Positions 23,590-36,828 of a stretch of DNA of 64,000 nucleotides are shown here, piece after piece (position 1 is the stretch's first letter; each line of letters opens with the position of its first letter). The position numbers and the translations under genes are program-made. This stretch comes from Kalaharituber pfeilii (taxonomy: Eukaryota; Ascomycota; Pezizomycetes; Pezizales; Pezizaceae). Location: positions 794,501 to 858,500 of the forward strand of contig WHUZ01000007.1 of NCBI GenBank assembly GCA_015179045.1, read 5' to 3'. A model generated the notes under the pieces. It had not been told where the DNA came from, ran no database searches, and was given only the letters and a program-made list of their open reading frames with translations.

Positions 23590-26500
23590 ATGGCACCAGC
23601 CCTGAACACTCACAGGAGACCCTTTAACACCCGCGGTCGCGGCCGTGGCCGCGGCCGTCCTCGTATTCATGGTCGTGGAGGGTCCATGATGGGTACACGG
23701 AGCTTGTATGGGTCTTCAGGTCAAACAAACGGCCTCGAGAAAACAGCAACACCTTCACGCAGGGGCCGAGGGAGCAAAACTTCGAATGGGGAGAAAAGGA
23801 CTTCGGCTATGACTTTCATAAGAGACATAACCGCAATTTTGGGGGACCCAACTGCGCCAGGATACAAGCCAAGGGAGGAGCGAAGTTACTTAGAATTTCA
23901 CCCAGATTTGGATGTAGGGATGGCTTTAAGGGTGATGAGTGCGGAAGAGGTGGATGGGGACAATTACCAGCTGCCAACTGTCCAGTCTGTCGGGAATGAT
24001 ACAACGTCCCAAGACATCACTGCGACCTCTCAACAAGATGCAGCGCACACGGTCCTACCAATTCGAACAGCCTCTGACATTCAATCTGCGCAAACACCAG
24101 CTCCAGAAGTTACATCACCAGTCCCGTTTGATGCAGATGATATGGTTGTCTCGGACCTTGCCCTACCACCCGCCACCCCTACAAGCAGGCCTAGCCGTAC
24201 AACAACTACAACTAATCGGCGTGGTGGGCCCGGAAGGCCTCCAAAAACACCAAAGCCTCCTCCCAAAATCCCAACGGAGATACTGAATCTACCAAAGCCT
24301 TCTTACCGGCTTCGTCCGAGCTTCAGTTTCTCATCTACCCACTCAATTGTTAATTCAGGAGCTTTGTATACAGGGAGCCAGCTAGTTGGTTCGCCAGAAG
24401 GAATGGTCGGGATAGGAGCTCAAATGCTCCAACAACATCGAACTACCAAAACTATGGTTAATATTGGCTATCAAGAGTCGGAGTATTGGACGAGACCCAA
24501 ACATCTAGTGCGAGACGTTGGCGGGTTTTATGCAGATGACTTAAGCTCGTCTTCAGTAATATTTCAGGGAGAAAAACGGGACGGTGCTGCCTCCACAGGA
24601 GCTGGGGAAAGCACTGGCGGAGGGCCTGGGTTCGGCGCAGAGGGTGAGAGAGTGGAATATGATATGGATGAGCAAGGTTTGTTTCTTATTATTCCTGCCG
24701 GGGCAGACCTTTGCTGATAAGAAAGTGCTTAGATGACAAATGGCTGACAACACACAACTCCCAACGTCGTCTTAATGAGGTTGAACCAATATCAAGAGAG
24801 ATGTTCGAAATAACAATGACGAAGATTGAGAAGGAATGGTGCGCGCTTGAAAAGCAAATTCCAAGGAAGCCTCCGGCCCCTAAAACGCCACATCCTGGTC
24901 ATCGAAATGGTGGCGAGGGTGATGAAGAAGGCGCAGAGGATAGTAAATGCGCCATCTGTGATGACGGCGAATGCGAAAATAGTAATGCAATTGTTTTCTG
25001 TGACGGCTGCGACTTAGCCGTCCATCAAGGTGAACAATGATCCCATCCAAAATTATCTTTGTAGCTGGAAGTACTAAAGTGTTCTGAGTTAGATTGTTAT
25101 GGTGTACCGTATATTCCTGAGGGACAGTGGTTATGTCGAAAGTGCTTAAATAACCCAAACCAAATTGTTGTATGTTGTAACTCACTGCTGTACATTCTCT
25201 CATCAAATGGCTATTTCTAACTTCTCTTGCTGCTAAAGAATTGTATTTTCTGCCCGAACACAGACGGCGCATTCAAGAAAACAGTCTCAAATTCGTGGGC
25301 GCATTTACTTTGTGCTATTTGGATTCCTGAAGTTGTATTAGGTAATCAAGTCTACATGGAGCCGATTGATGGTGTTGAGAAGATACCTAAACAAAGATGG
25401 AAGCTGGTATTGAAGACTCTGCCGCATATGGCTAAGTACCGCGCTAATTATCGCCTACAGACATGCTACATTTGTCGCCAAAAAATGGGGGCTTGTATCC
25501 AATGCAGTAATAAGAACTGTTTTGTTGCATTTCACGTGACTTGCGCCAGGAGAGCAAGACTCTTTCTCAAAATGAAGAGTTCGCAAGCAGGTGCTCCATC
25601 CGAATTCAACATTTTGAAAGGATTCTGTGACAGGCATGTTCCAGCGGATTGGCGGAGGGAGAATGATGTTGAGAACGCAATCATTGACGCACAAGAATTT
25701 TATGCGACTACCATTAAAAATTCACATACAGCAGATGGACAGCGCTCCGGGACAGGTAAAGCGTCTGACTTATATTACTATGATGGGAATGATTATTCCT
25801 ATCATTCAGGTCAAGGCGAACCTAGCGGTACTCCGACGGCCAATGGAGTAAACCAAGGAAGCCCATCGGCGTCAAATACAAACTCTCGGAGAAAAAAGAC
25901 ACAATCTACTCCGAGCAAACCTGTGTGGAAATTACCGTCAGGAGCTCCCGTTATACCGCAAATAGTGTTTAACGCTGTTTGCGATTCAATTGCTAGGTTC
26001 GGAGTACGAAAACGTAAAGAGTATGTTAGCGAAGCCTGCAAATACTGGACTCTGAAGCGAGAGGCCCGGCGAGGAGCCGGACTTATCAAGCGATTGCAGC
26101 TTACAGAATCAACCACTGAGCTCACACGGCGAAATTGGAAAGGATTGAGTCAGGGCAGAAAAAAACTGCAGAGGCGTCTAGAATTTGCAGCGAAATTGAG
26201 AATAGACGTAGAAAAGCTGAGAATGCTGAGTGATGATGTTAAGCGGCGGGAGAAAGAGAAATGGAAAATAGTTGATATGATGAAGGAATTCGTCGATAAA
26301 GTGTATTTTCCGGAGATACCACTTATGTGGCCAATATTTGAGAAAGCGCAATCGTTAGTTTCCAACTTTTTCCACATTGTGCGAGAATACTTCTAACAAA
26401 TGTTATCATAGGCTTGACAAAGGAGATCACTTCAGAGTCGGGTTCAATATCATTCGTAGTCGGCTACATGACAGGATTTATACCGCCATCGATGCCTTCA

Positions 26501-28329
26501 ATACTGATCTCACTACGATGCTACAATCACCACCCCAAGAGCCTAAATTTGCATATTCTTTTCCACCAGAGTTGGGTATCGCCGCTCCGAGCAGGAAGCC
26601 ATTTACTGCCCAGTCACTAAACACTACTGCACATGAGGCAAACGATGTCCAGGTACAAAGAACTGCAAATAGGATTCTGAGAGCAATAGCACCAATGATT
26701 GAGGAAGCAAAGAAGAAAGAGGATGAGCTAAGGGCAAATCCATACGAGGTAGCCGCAAAGGAGATTGAGGATCGATTTGAAAAAGAAAAAGAGAAGGTCC
26801 GAGTAGCAAGCAGAACACCAATATCTCCTGTGGGAGTGGATATCAACACAGAAAACACAGAAATGGACGTCGATGTGGAGGTGAAGGATGAGGTACCTCC
26901 TCAGAAAACGTCTTCTCCTGAGCCGGGCGGAAAAGATGTCGAAACGGGAGGCGATCGAATGGATATTGATCCAACAGATCTGGACGCTGATCCAGACGCA
27001 GATGGAGAGTACGAGGTTGACGATATTCCTTTACCAAATCCTATTTCAGAAGCAATAACTACAAACCCTACTATATTGATGTCTAGCCACCAAGAAACAC
27101 AACCCTCCACGGCTGAACCAGCTGCAAGTACATTACATAATGTCACAGACAATTCCGCTATGAAATCTGAGACAGCAGCTCCCATAATACCGCCCCCGAA
27201 TCCTCTGAATGCGCTTCTGAACTCCTCTTCTTCGGGAGATTCTATTCCTACTTCACCATCAGATCCTAAGGTTCAACCTCCATTACCTTTCCCTATAATA
27301 TCCGCCTCTCAATGGAATGATAAACACCCTCCATGGTACCTCCAAGAGTTTGACCCTAGGGGGTTAACTCTGCACGAGGAGAGGTGGTTAGGAAGAGATA
27401 TAGCGCGGGAGCTGAGTCCATTGAGTGAGTTGAGTGAGGATGAAATGCTTGGTTTGGTAGGAGAGGACGCATCCAGCAGTCTCGTTCCTCTTGGGCCAAC
27501 TACCTCTGGCCCGTTCCAAATGATACCGGAAAATCTCGATGAAGCGAATGAAGAAAATGGTACTATAATTGAAGACACTGCTGATTTGGAAGCGGCGTCA
27601 AAATTAGATAACAGCGCACGAGGTCGCCGAGGAGGTTTCCGAGGTAGGTATCGTCGTGGTAGATGGCGATCAAAAGGAAGAGGACGATCAGTTAGTTCTC
27701 GGAGCGATAAGCTTAAAGCTGAGCAGGATGAAAGCCCTGATGAAGATTACAAAGATCCTGAGAGTCTTGTTGAGAAGCTCGTGGGTAATGACCAACTGCG
27801 ATCTGAAGCAGTGCAAAGTGAGCAGGAGAATCTTGAAGAGACAAGGGGCGGTGATGCTACTGAAATAGAGGAGGTAGAGCACTCGGAGGGAGGTGAGGCC
27901 TCACAAAATCGTACCATTCCTAGCGCAAGCGATCAGGAGCACGAAATGGATATAGATACTCCAGGGTTACCTGCCTTAACAGTGCAATCCTCCCATGAAG
28001 ATGAAGCCAGTCAACCACCAAGAACGCCATCTCTCTCTCCTTTGACGTCAGTAATTGCTGATTTGAGCCCCTTATCCAATCCTCTCACTCATCTTGAAGA
28101 TCAGCCGCCGATGCAGCAAAGTGGGGGAATGGATAATGATGCAGTTAATGGAGGAGGTGCGGATTGTGAAGTGGACGTCGCACAACAGGAAACCTCTACA
28201 AGTACGCCTGCACGGAAGAGTCGGAAAAACATGGTGTTTGCGCGACAGAGTAATGGTAGATTCGGGAGTACCAAAGCTGGAGCCAGCACGTCAATGCCAG
28301 CTAGGAGGAAGAAGAAGAAATGGATATAG
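23590..28329 (+). CDS. NTO1: NuA3 histone acetyltransferase subunit Nto1 (BRPF-like PHD protein)
   Basis: Five exons (23590-24676, 24733-25029, 25093-25169, 25239-26353, 26412-28329) give 1497 residues with every phase consistent. The N-terminus has an [11 protein letters not shown]-hook-like stretch. An Epl1-like segment (about 310-410) includes [23 protein letters not shown]1 (about 435-486) runs from [11 protein letters not shown] through [20 protein letters not shown] to GQWLCRKC. The zinc knuckle [14 protein letters not shown] and PHD2 ([15 protein letters not shown], later FCDRHVP) follow to about 600, the BRPF/Nto1/Jade PZP module. A bromodomain-like segment lies at about 830-890 ([31 protein letters not shown]). 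The long acidic tail carries an RG-rich patch ([15 protein letters not shown]) and ends in basic residues. Family knowledge: Nto1 scaffolds the Sas3 acetyltransferase in NuA3 and reads histone H3. I see no PWWP domain. Confidence 0.93.
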
Positions 28330-28961
28330 TTGTTATCATTAAATTATTTCGGGGTTTTTCTTTTTCTTATTTTTTTTTTCTTCACTTCTTTTTGACTTCT
28401 TTTTGTGCAGAGGGCGGGCTTTCCCTGGTGTTCTGCTTTTTTTCCGTTTCTGTTAATTTTGAGTTCACGTGACATAGCGGAAGACTGGTTTTCAATGTAT
28501 TAGTACTCGAGTAATCCATTTCAACAACATAGCGAATTCAAGGTATCTGCTAGTTTTCTGCTAGCGGTAGTTCTGTTTTGATGTGTGTCCCTATGTAATA
28601 TGTAGCTCTGCTAATATGCAACCACAGTAGCTTCCTTTAACTGCCTCAAGCTTCATATGAGTCACGTGATTATGGTACCAACCCATTCAAGATTACTGAT
28701 GTTAGACGACGGATGCTTGGAGATGTCCACCACACGATTTTCAGATACTCAATAAAAGCTCACTGCTGTCACAGATGTGTGATTGCTTTCTCGATTATTC
28801 ATGACTTGAGATAGCTATCGCATAGAACTAGCGAAGTGCCCTGCGGGACATACTCGAGAATTCAGCAACAATCGAACCGATGTCACAGTTCGGATTTTAC
28901 TATGGTATCTAACATAACGAGCCGTGTAATAGGTGTTAGCTCAAGGTAAGCAGCTGATGCG
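28330..28961. other. NTO1 3' flank
   Basis: Begins with a T-rich stretch (about 28360-28385) likely to be the NTO1 3' untranslated region. Contains GTACTCGAGTA at 28503-28513, an 11-of-12 match to the recurring palindrome of the gene-poor region. An AATAAA at about 28751 could be a poly(A) signal but lies 420 bp past the stop. Confidence 0.4.
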
Positions 28962-28967
28962 TTTGCA

Positions 28968-29304
28968 CTAGTGAGCGGCACGAGCCGAGCCAGCTCGAGC
29001 TCAAACGAGCCAAGATCATGCTTGTGTTTTTCTTGACAGCTCGCTAAAATGCTTAGCCAGTGCAAGGTTTCATAAACTGTAAATACCTAATATAGTAATA
29101 ATTAGAGACTTGGAGCTCATTCTGACCTACCAACAACTTCGAAATGCACAATTTAGCTGATAGTAGTGAGAAAGATGAAAATTTAGCTTAGTTTAGTTTA
29201 GTTTGTCAATATTATGTATATAATCAATCCAGGCTCGAGCTCATGCCACGCCAGCTCGAGCTCACCCTCCAGCTCGGCTCGAGCTAGCTCGTGCCGCTCA
29301 CTAG
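28968..29304. mobile_element. MITE-like element with 18-bp TIRs and TTTGCA duplication
   Basis: The left end starts CTAGTGAGCGGCACGAGC and the right end is its exact complement, ending at 29304. The element is flanked by TTTGCA at 28962-28967 and again at 29305-29310, a target-site duplication of 6 bp (7 bp if the terminal C is counted). The subterminal parts are rich in GAGCTCGAGC-like motifs on both sides. It is 337 bp with no coding capacity. The ends look hAT-like, but hAT usually makes 8-bp duplications, so the superfamily is uncertain. Confidence 0.75.
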
Positions 29305-29310
29305 TTTGCA

Positions 29311-32300
29311 CCCTCTTTCATTAGTATCCACTTGCTGAAAGAGCCTAGACAAGGGCTACAAATTCTAGTCACATTTATCGAAACGCCCAGTTCCTGCGTT
29401 TGCGGTCGTGACCTCACATAGGACACAGAGTATTTGGGCTAGATGGGCTATATTATAAGAGGTAACCACACTCAGTAAAGCTGCCAACGAGAGTTTTCGA
29501 GGAACACATGATCTTACACGTGCTCTTGACATGAATGCTACTCCAGTTGCCTTCTAACGTATGGAGAGACCATCCCAGTCTTGATTCAGAAAACTGAGGC
29601 CAAACTTTCCTCACTGGTGCTTGCCCCATTCACTGGCAATGGTAGAGCACCCGTTACTACTAGGTATCCGTGGTTGAACATCCTGGACTTGTGCATCTAT
29701 CCAATCCCACACGATCCTAAATACCCCTTGCAGTGTATGATCAATATGTATGGCTAACATTAATCTCACTAAGTACATATGCATGCAGCTGCCAGTCCCT
29801 GCTAGTAGATAGGTAAGTACAAGCTATGGCAATCTGGGCCAGTCTGCATGCACATGTGAGTACAGGCACTTACCCAAGTCTAAAGCTGTCATACCTGCTT
29901 ACGGCTCATCGAGTGGCCAGTTGCGCCCGCTAATGTTTCTGAGTCTAACGTTTGTATCATGATCAGAAGGCTGACTGGGGTGCAGGGTATCCATTCCACG
30001 ATGGTGCCCGGGCCGCAAGTGACTACAACAAAGTAGAGTATTGTACCTGCATATTCCTCTTCGAGGGTAGCTGCAAGATATGAACAAGCATGTGACGGGT
30101 ACGTACAGTTATTGCAATAGCAATAGAGTACGATTGATCCAAGTAATAACTTGACATGAGACTAGAAATGAATGTTGCTTGTGCTTGTGTTTTTTATGTT
30201 TCGTAAGCTATAGTTCCCTCCCTCCCTCCCTCCCTCCCTCCCTCCCTCGCTCCCTCCATGCGCAACCCTGAAGATCTGTTGCATCATTATCTTGAGCAAT
30301 GCTTATAGTGATTTATACTTTAGAGTTTTATGGAGACTTGTTGGACATGCAACCAGACTAGTAACATACCACGTTCCAGTTATGTTGCATCCAGCTCTAG
30401 GTCAGCTAACCTATACTGTCAGTTACGTATACAGCGTGAACACATCGTACGCGTTTCAGGGACTGCTCAATTACCAGTTATTTATTTACCTGAAATGATT
30501 GAGAGCCTGTGTACGGCAAGATACGTTCAATTTAATGTACGCTATCTTTAAAATTTCAAGTACTTAAGTGCACTTCTCGTAATACATTGAGTTGTACACT
30601 CATTAATCCTACAAATGCACACGAAGGTAGCGTATTCAGATTTGCATAGATTGTAAATCGGGACATGGTTGGAATTATACTGGACCGGGACACTTATGGA
30701 CCTCTTGGTGCTTTGTGACGTTGCCTACAATTACTCATGTAAGTTATGTGCTCGAATGTTGATCTCTGGAGTATGGCTAACTCCACCTGCCAAACTGTAT
30801 CAGCAGGGTCGCTAGCTTTGACAATTCATGATGTACAGTGGTGCAAACTAGAACATTTCTGGACGCATCAGTCGAAGGGACAGGACTTCAATGTGGACTG
30901 TGGCTTATATTTAACGGCTACCTAATATTACGTTACGTGTTATGGATTCTACGTAACTTATGACAATGCTTGGAGCTTGACTACTTCAGCGAGGCCGGGA
31001 GGTCTTCCTTACGTAGCCTGCTCCGGTTCTATTGCTTATGCTATCTACGCTTTATAGTTAATGCTTTGGAATCAACACCTTAGCAATCAGTATCTGCATG
31101 ACTCAGGCAGTGCTCAACAAGCCGTACGCGTACTCTTGCCACTCGGTGGCGCAATCCTGATCTATCACTCAACCATATCCTCGACTTGTGATAGATTTCC
31201 GTGTCCCGACCTGCCCAATCCATTCCCTGGTGCAGCTATCGGTTGATCAAATCCTTGCGGGTCAACTCAAGCGACTATTCCCATCCTTTTTGGTGGGCCC
31301 GTGACGTTACATGGGTCATAGTAATGGTGCCCTTAGTGTCAGCTCCGCTATATGCCACAATGATCCCCTTACAAGTAGAGTAATCAAGTTACCTGCCACT
31401 GCAGACATTGACAATGGGATATAAGCCTCAGGAGGTAGGGCGCTATACGCCATGCAGCCCGTAGCTGTACTCGAATACATCACATTTCATTATAATCATA
31501 TCTTTTCGTCAGGGCAATTGCACATATGCACGATCACGGAACAAGTAACTGTATCACATGTTAATTGTAGCTAGACATGTACTGTACTACCTGTAGACCA
31601 ACTTCCACGAATCGAGGGCAAGCTTCACACCTACATACGTACTAATGGCTAAATACGTGCACGTGCTTGAAGCCATGCAAGGGCACAAGAAGTTAAGCAT
31701 TATCATGTAGAGTACATGATAATTGTACCTTCACGAGGATGCTACTCCGGAGAGATTCTTTCTGTTCTGGTGCCCAGGCTTTTATTTGTCGGCCTCTGCC
31801 ATGGCTCGGTCGATTCTTTCCATATACGATAATGCAAGTACTAGATAGACGAAGCCGAGATTGCCTCAAGTCTTGAGAGGTTCCGATTTTACCAGTCTGA
31901 AGCCACATGCATGCACCCCCCCCCCCCCCCCCCCCCCCCCCACCTCTGAAGCACATTTAACAATATTCTTTTCCCCTTCGTCGAAGCCCTGGCTTCTGCA
32001 AGAGAAGATTCGCTCTCAGTTCAAGACAAAAAATCGCTTTCGCAACGACAGTATAGCACAGTAGGGACTGCTGTCACAAGCATGCAACGTGAATGAGTTC
32101 ATTGGTGACCTGAGAATTCATCATCATATCTGCAATTTGGATGGAGGTCAGTATCGAGCCCAAGTATGCTCTCTTTGTCCTATGAACCTTCCAATTAAAA
32201 GAAACCATATGCCAACAGAAGGTCTCGTCCCTGTATGTACTCGTGGTCTCTCATAAATTATTGTACGATGCATGCTTGTGCAGGCGGCGTCTACTGTGCT

Positions 32301-33270
32301 GTCAGTGCCAACCTTCTAGGGCAGACAGAAGGAGGCACATCGCCAGCTGGAGGTCTGCACCCAAACCGAAATTTAGCTTCGATGCCCCAGACGAACACAT
32401 AGTATCGTGAAAGCTCCACATATTATTGGCGGCACTTGTGCTTCTACGATGTACTCTTACATACCTCTTCTCATTTGCAAACCGTAGGAGTCATTGTCAT
32501 GCAAATTCGATATTTTGGTCAAGGTGATCAAGATGCACCATCATGCTGGCACCTTTTTTTTTTATATTGGGTTTAAATTTAAATTGGCGAATTCCAATCT
32601 ATTCTCATTCAGGAATTCTATGATCAGACTGATACCATGGTTCTGGTATTGGGACCTTAGCACTGGAAATCCATGTGTAATGACTGGGATGGCTGACAAT
32701 TATAAAGGTGCGCATTCCGAGAGACCGCTTAAAGAATTGATAAACACTGAGACATAAAGGACTTTTAGTTTATTACCTGTAGGTATGACTGGTCTATCTA
32801 GGCCGCTTCAGGCTTCATTGCCCAACTATGTACTCACGGGGCTTTTTAGTACTTGATTCAATATACGCTTGTAATTGTGCTTGCAGACTGTGGGGAAAAG
32901 CAATACCTCAGTGCGATTCTGCCAGGGCACCTTCCAACGGCACCTCTTAAACTTCATGGATGCTTGTGTTTACTCCAAATATTGTGCCAGCGCCAGGCAT
33001 CAAGGTTAGAGAACGTACGCACAGTCTGGGCAAGCTCACTTCAGCAGGACTGAGTTGAATTGCCACATGTGGGTCTTGGCATGAGACTATGCCACATGTA
33101 TCATGTATGTACTCGAGTACAAGTAGCTAGTGGCTTTATCGTTGCCACCTATCCGCCACAGGGCCTGCAGCTTAGCCATTTATGGTGGTACCAGGAATAG
33201 GAGCTGGCCCAGGGACATGCATTTGGGACCGCTAGTTCATGCACCCCAGTCATGATAAGCACGGATACAA
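29311..33270. other. Gene-poor intergenic DNA
   Basis: No supportable gene on either strand. Visible items: a (CCCT)n microsatellite at about 30213-30257; the 12-mer GCAACCAGACTA at 30349-30360; a short hairpin with 10-bp arms (ATTATCATGT) at 31699-31723; a 26-base C run at 31916-31941; TGCCACATGT repeated twice near 33060-33100; and the palindrome GTACTCGAGTAC at 33109-33120. Confidence 0.5.
33109..33120. repeat. Recurring 12-bp palindrome GTACTCGAGTAC
   Basis: A perfect palindrome centred on an XhoI-type CTCGAG core. Exact copies also occur at 35381-35392, 35389-35400, 36843-36854, 38447-38458 and 52865-52876, all in non-coding DNA. Their flanks are not alike, so they are not simply copies of one longer repeat. 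Confidence 0.75.
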
Positions 33271-33697
33271 TACAGTTTTCCCTTGCTATACCGGACCTCG
33301 TTGTACCGGAAACCTTGCTATACCGGATACTCTCAGGCTGCTACATACCGCTCCCATACAAAACCCTCTTGCTATACCGGACGCACTAAGAATACCGGAC
33401 CGGACAGGAATTGCCAGGCACTTACCCCCCTGTCTCCATACAAATAATATTTGCTATACCGGATACACTAACACTGATACGTCCAATCTTGGCTATCTCA
33501 CATTGCATTCACCTTTCAGATGCTTACTAAACTTAACATTACATAATAAAATTAGGCTGTCGTTGTTCCCAATTACATTAATTTTCCTGCCCATCCCTAT
33601 TCTGTTCTGCCAAGCATTTTATTCTATAACGGAACCTTGCTATACCGGACGAAAAAGGCCGGATTTTACAGATCCGGTATAGCAAGGGAAAACTGTA
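33271..33697. mobile_element. MITE, Tc1/mariner-pogo type, 427 bp
   Basis: Perfect 25-bp terminal inverted repeats starting TACAGTTTTCCCTTGCTATA, with TA at both edges as the presumed target duplication. The motif CTTGCTATACCGGA recurs inside the element (near 33310, 33371, 33452 and 33638). It is non-coding: the long forward frame covering it is a by-product of the repeats. The TACAG..CCTTGCTATA pattern is that of pogo/Tigger-like ends, and the elements at 7147 and 41111 look like relatives. A full-length transposase source is not in this window. Confidence 0.85.
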
Positions 33698-36600
33698 CTT
33701 GCTCAACGACTAAGGTACGGCAACGCATAGGGAGGAACGTGCAGAAAGTTTTTTTTGCAACGGTAGCACCCACAATACCATGCATTTATTCATAACGCTA
33801 GACAAGTAGGGACAAGTGGTGATCACCATGACATAATCTGTGCTCTAGTTTCAAGCCACCTGCGGGCATTACCTATGATGGCTCTTTCTGAAAATTACTT
33901 TTTTAAGTTATATCATAAATTCTAATACTGTATATTTTTTTGGCCAATCTTGCATTTTTGCAAGATTATCTTAACATTACTCTCCACCATAATTGTGAAC
34001 TGTGCAATGAAGCTACAGGGTTGCCATTTGGGTATGAGAACAATAGAGTAGTAAGTATTGAGAGTTACTGATAGTGATACTTATTGCTATTGTACTTGTA
34101 TATCATATGCATGCAATGCTCGCTGACACTCTACCTATAGTTCACCTACGATAATTATGGTGACCTGTAACCTTCTATGGCAGGTGTGCTGAGTGGAGTA
34201 TACAAATATCTATTATATGTTAAGGCCCACCCAGGGGAGTGCATAACACTCATATAAGGGCATTGTAACGGATCTGGTAAACGCAGAGAGTTACCGTCCG
34301 CCAGGTCAAAAAAACACTTGGCTAGCGATGCTCGTTAGTCCTCTGCGTAGCTCATATAGCACTCATTTATGCGACTGCAACGCCGCCATAACCATCGGCT
34401 CGCATATCGCTTGCATATGTGCATCCACCGACCGCCCGCCCTACGGCTGCGGTGAACACGTAACAGGCAGTGCGTGACAGAATATGCGTGGAGCACATGC
34501 ATACAATATAGGATGGTTATACGGGATGGTTGCAGTTATGAGTTGCGCAGAGGATTAGGAGGCATTGCTAGTTAACTGCTTTTTTAACTTAATAGACTGG
34601 CAATTCTCTGTGCTTGTTAAAAGTCCATTATATCAGATATACTGTAACTATTTATATTGATAGAAGAGTAAGAGTAAACTTTATGAGACTATTTCTAATA
34701 CAGCCAACAAGTTGAGCTATACCCACTTGGCCAACTCAGCATATATAGTCAGATAGGTGGTCTCAACCCAGTTGAGTAGCTGGAAGGGAGCTTATTGAGA
34801 AGAGTGCCAATTTCAATGCAATATTTCATATGTTATTATATGCTAGTACTTTCTTCTTGTACTACTATTAATAATTATTATCTTCTATAGCTTTCCTGTT
34901 AATTGATGATAGTACTACAACTTCTTGATATTATTGCTGTTATTTATACTAGCTACCACTTAAGGCCTGCCATCACTCATACCTGCTGTCACACATACCT
35001 ACTACCGTAATACCTTTCTGTCCCATGGTCCTTACATACAGTATAGAGCATATACAGTTGTTAGCTTATATTCCCATATGCCTGTGTTGTGAAAATGCAA
35101 ATGCATTAGTATGCAATAAAACAATTACTAGTACAGTGTATTGAATTTATATATTTGAAGCTAAAGAAAATGAAGACGATCAAACAGTCCCTACTAGTAG
35201 GTATCTGTCTGTCGCAAAAAATAAATGCATGGGTATTGTGGGTGTTACCGGTGCAAAAAATCTTTCTGCGATTTCCTCCCTATGCGTTGCCGTATCTTGT
35301 GCTTGTAATTAATTGCAATACTCCACCTTTATCCAGTACATTAGAGTACACAGTTGTGTACAGAGTATTTTGCATGCAGAGTACTCGAGTACTCGAGTAC
35401 ACATTCGAATTTGCCACGTTGGGCTCGCCGACGCCCGGGGGTGGGGCGCTTCCACTGTATTAAGCAATTTATTCATCAATTGCATACCACTGCAGACATG
35501 GCACAAACAGAACTCTGGAAAAAACACATGAGACAATCCGATATCCCAAGATTGGCGAGTTGTAATGAACTATCTTCTCACCAAGAACCATGATCAGGCC
35601 ACAGTACAGTATCTGCCGCCCCAATAAAGCTACGAAGAACATCAACTCTTCAATGATTTCTCCAGATCAGGATTCTATGGTACATATGCTACATTTGAAA
35701 ATAATGTGAGATCACTCAATGCATATCCATGTACTCGTATGAGGAATGCCTCATCACCAGTTTGAATTCAAATTTGTGACCATGCTTCCAGGCAGTCAGT
35801 TAATCACGACATATCAAAATTCCGCGGCCGTGCGCATGCATGTTAGCTATCACATCATCCCACATCTTTGATGGATAGTTAGTGCATCAGCGACCTGTCA
35901 CAAGATTGACATACCACACCTACACTGATTGTGAGAGGTAGGAGCTTCTATTTGCCGCAAACACTCCAGCTTGATTATAATCCAGTGCCTGAATCAAACA
36001 ATACCTGATTATTATTTCGGCTCGCGATTCAAGTCGTAGATGACAGATTAGGAAACTCTCATAACAGGATGTTCGGCCCGTTACCCATCTGACCTATATG
36101 GAGCCTTTGAGCGACGCCTCAATGCAGGATTTTGAAGTGGTGATTGCATCCAAGGCACAAAATCCTAGCGGCTTAATGATACGAGTATCATGCACCTTGC
36201 AACGCAAAAGTCTTATGAGCAATCCAATCATACTCACCTGGGTCGATCCTTGCCTTTTCCTTTTTGTTCCTTATTTTGTTTGCGGCGAACCATACGTTAG
36301 TGAGATTGTGATCATAACATCCAATTTGCCTTTTTCTGTTCATTCTCCTTGTCAGGTTGTTAGAGTAGTACATAATTGATATTTGCTCCTCCTATGTATA
36401 TGGCATTTCCCCATGCATATTGTGCAGGTTGCATCATCTCTATTGGGCTGCCCTTTGCCCGGGCACAGGATGCTATTGGGTGTTCATTCCCGCTCCATTG
36501 GATTTGAAGTTCAACAAGCTAGTTGCTCTAACTGTGACAATCAAGATATTAAGTAGAATGGTTAATTCCACTGGGTATAGGTGGAAATGGACCCTATATC

Positions 36601-36797
36601 CTGAATTCTCAGGGAGTATGTACCTAACTGCCCAAGTAAGGTCGACATATGGCTCACTAGAGCTGCACTGATGATGCCATAAGCTGACCAATTCACATCC
36701 CCGGCTAATAGGTGTATGATTTATGAAATATTTGGAAGCTGGGCCCACGCACGGTTGGTCATGGGGAGACCAGATTATGAGCAGCAAATACCTAGCC

Positions 36798-36828
<31 letters not shown>

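Noticed and set aside
33239..33682. 147-codon forward frame
   Set aside because: It lies almost wholly within the MITE at 33271-33697 and its repeated CYTG/YTGY peptides come from the repeats.
36798..36825. Poly(A) runs at 8151, 16269, 36798 and 59617 as retroposed insert tails
   Set aside because: No flanking direct repeat could be found for any of them, so simple homopolymer expansion is as likely.
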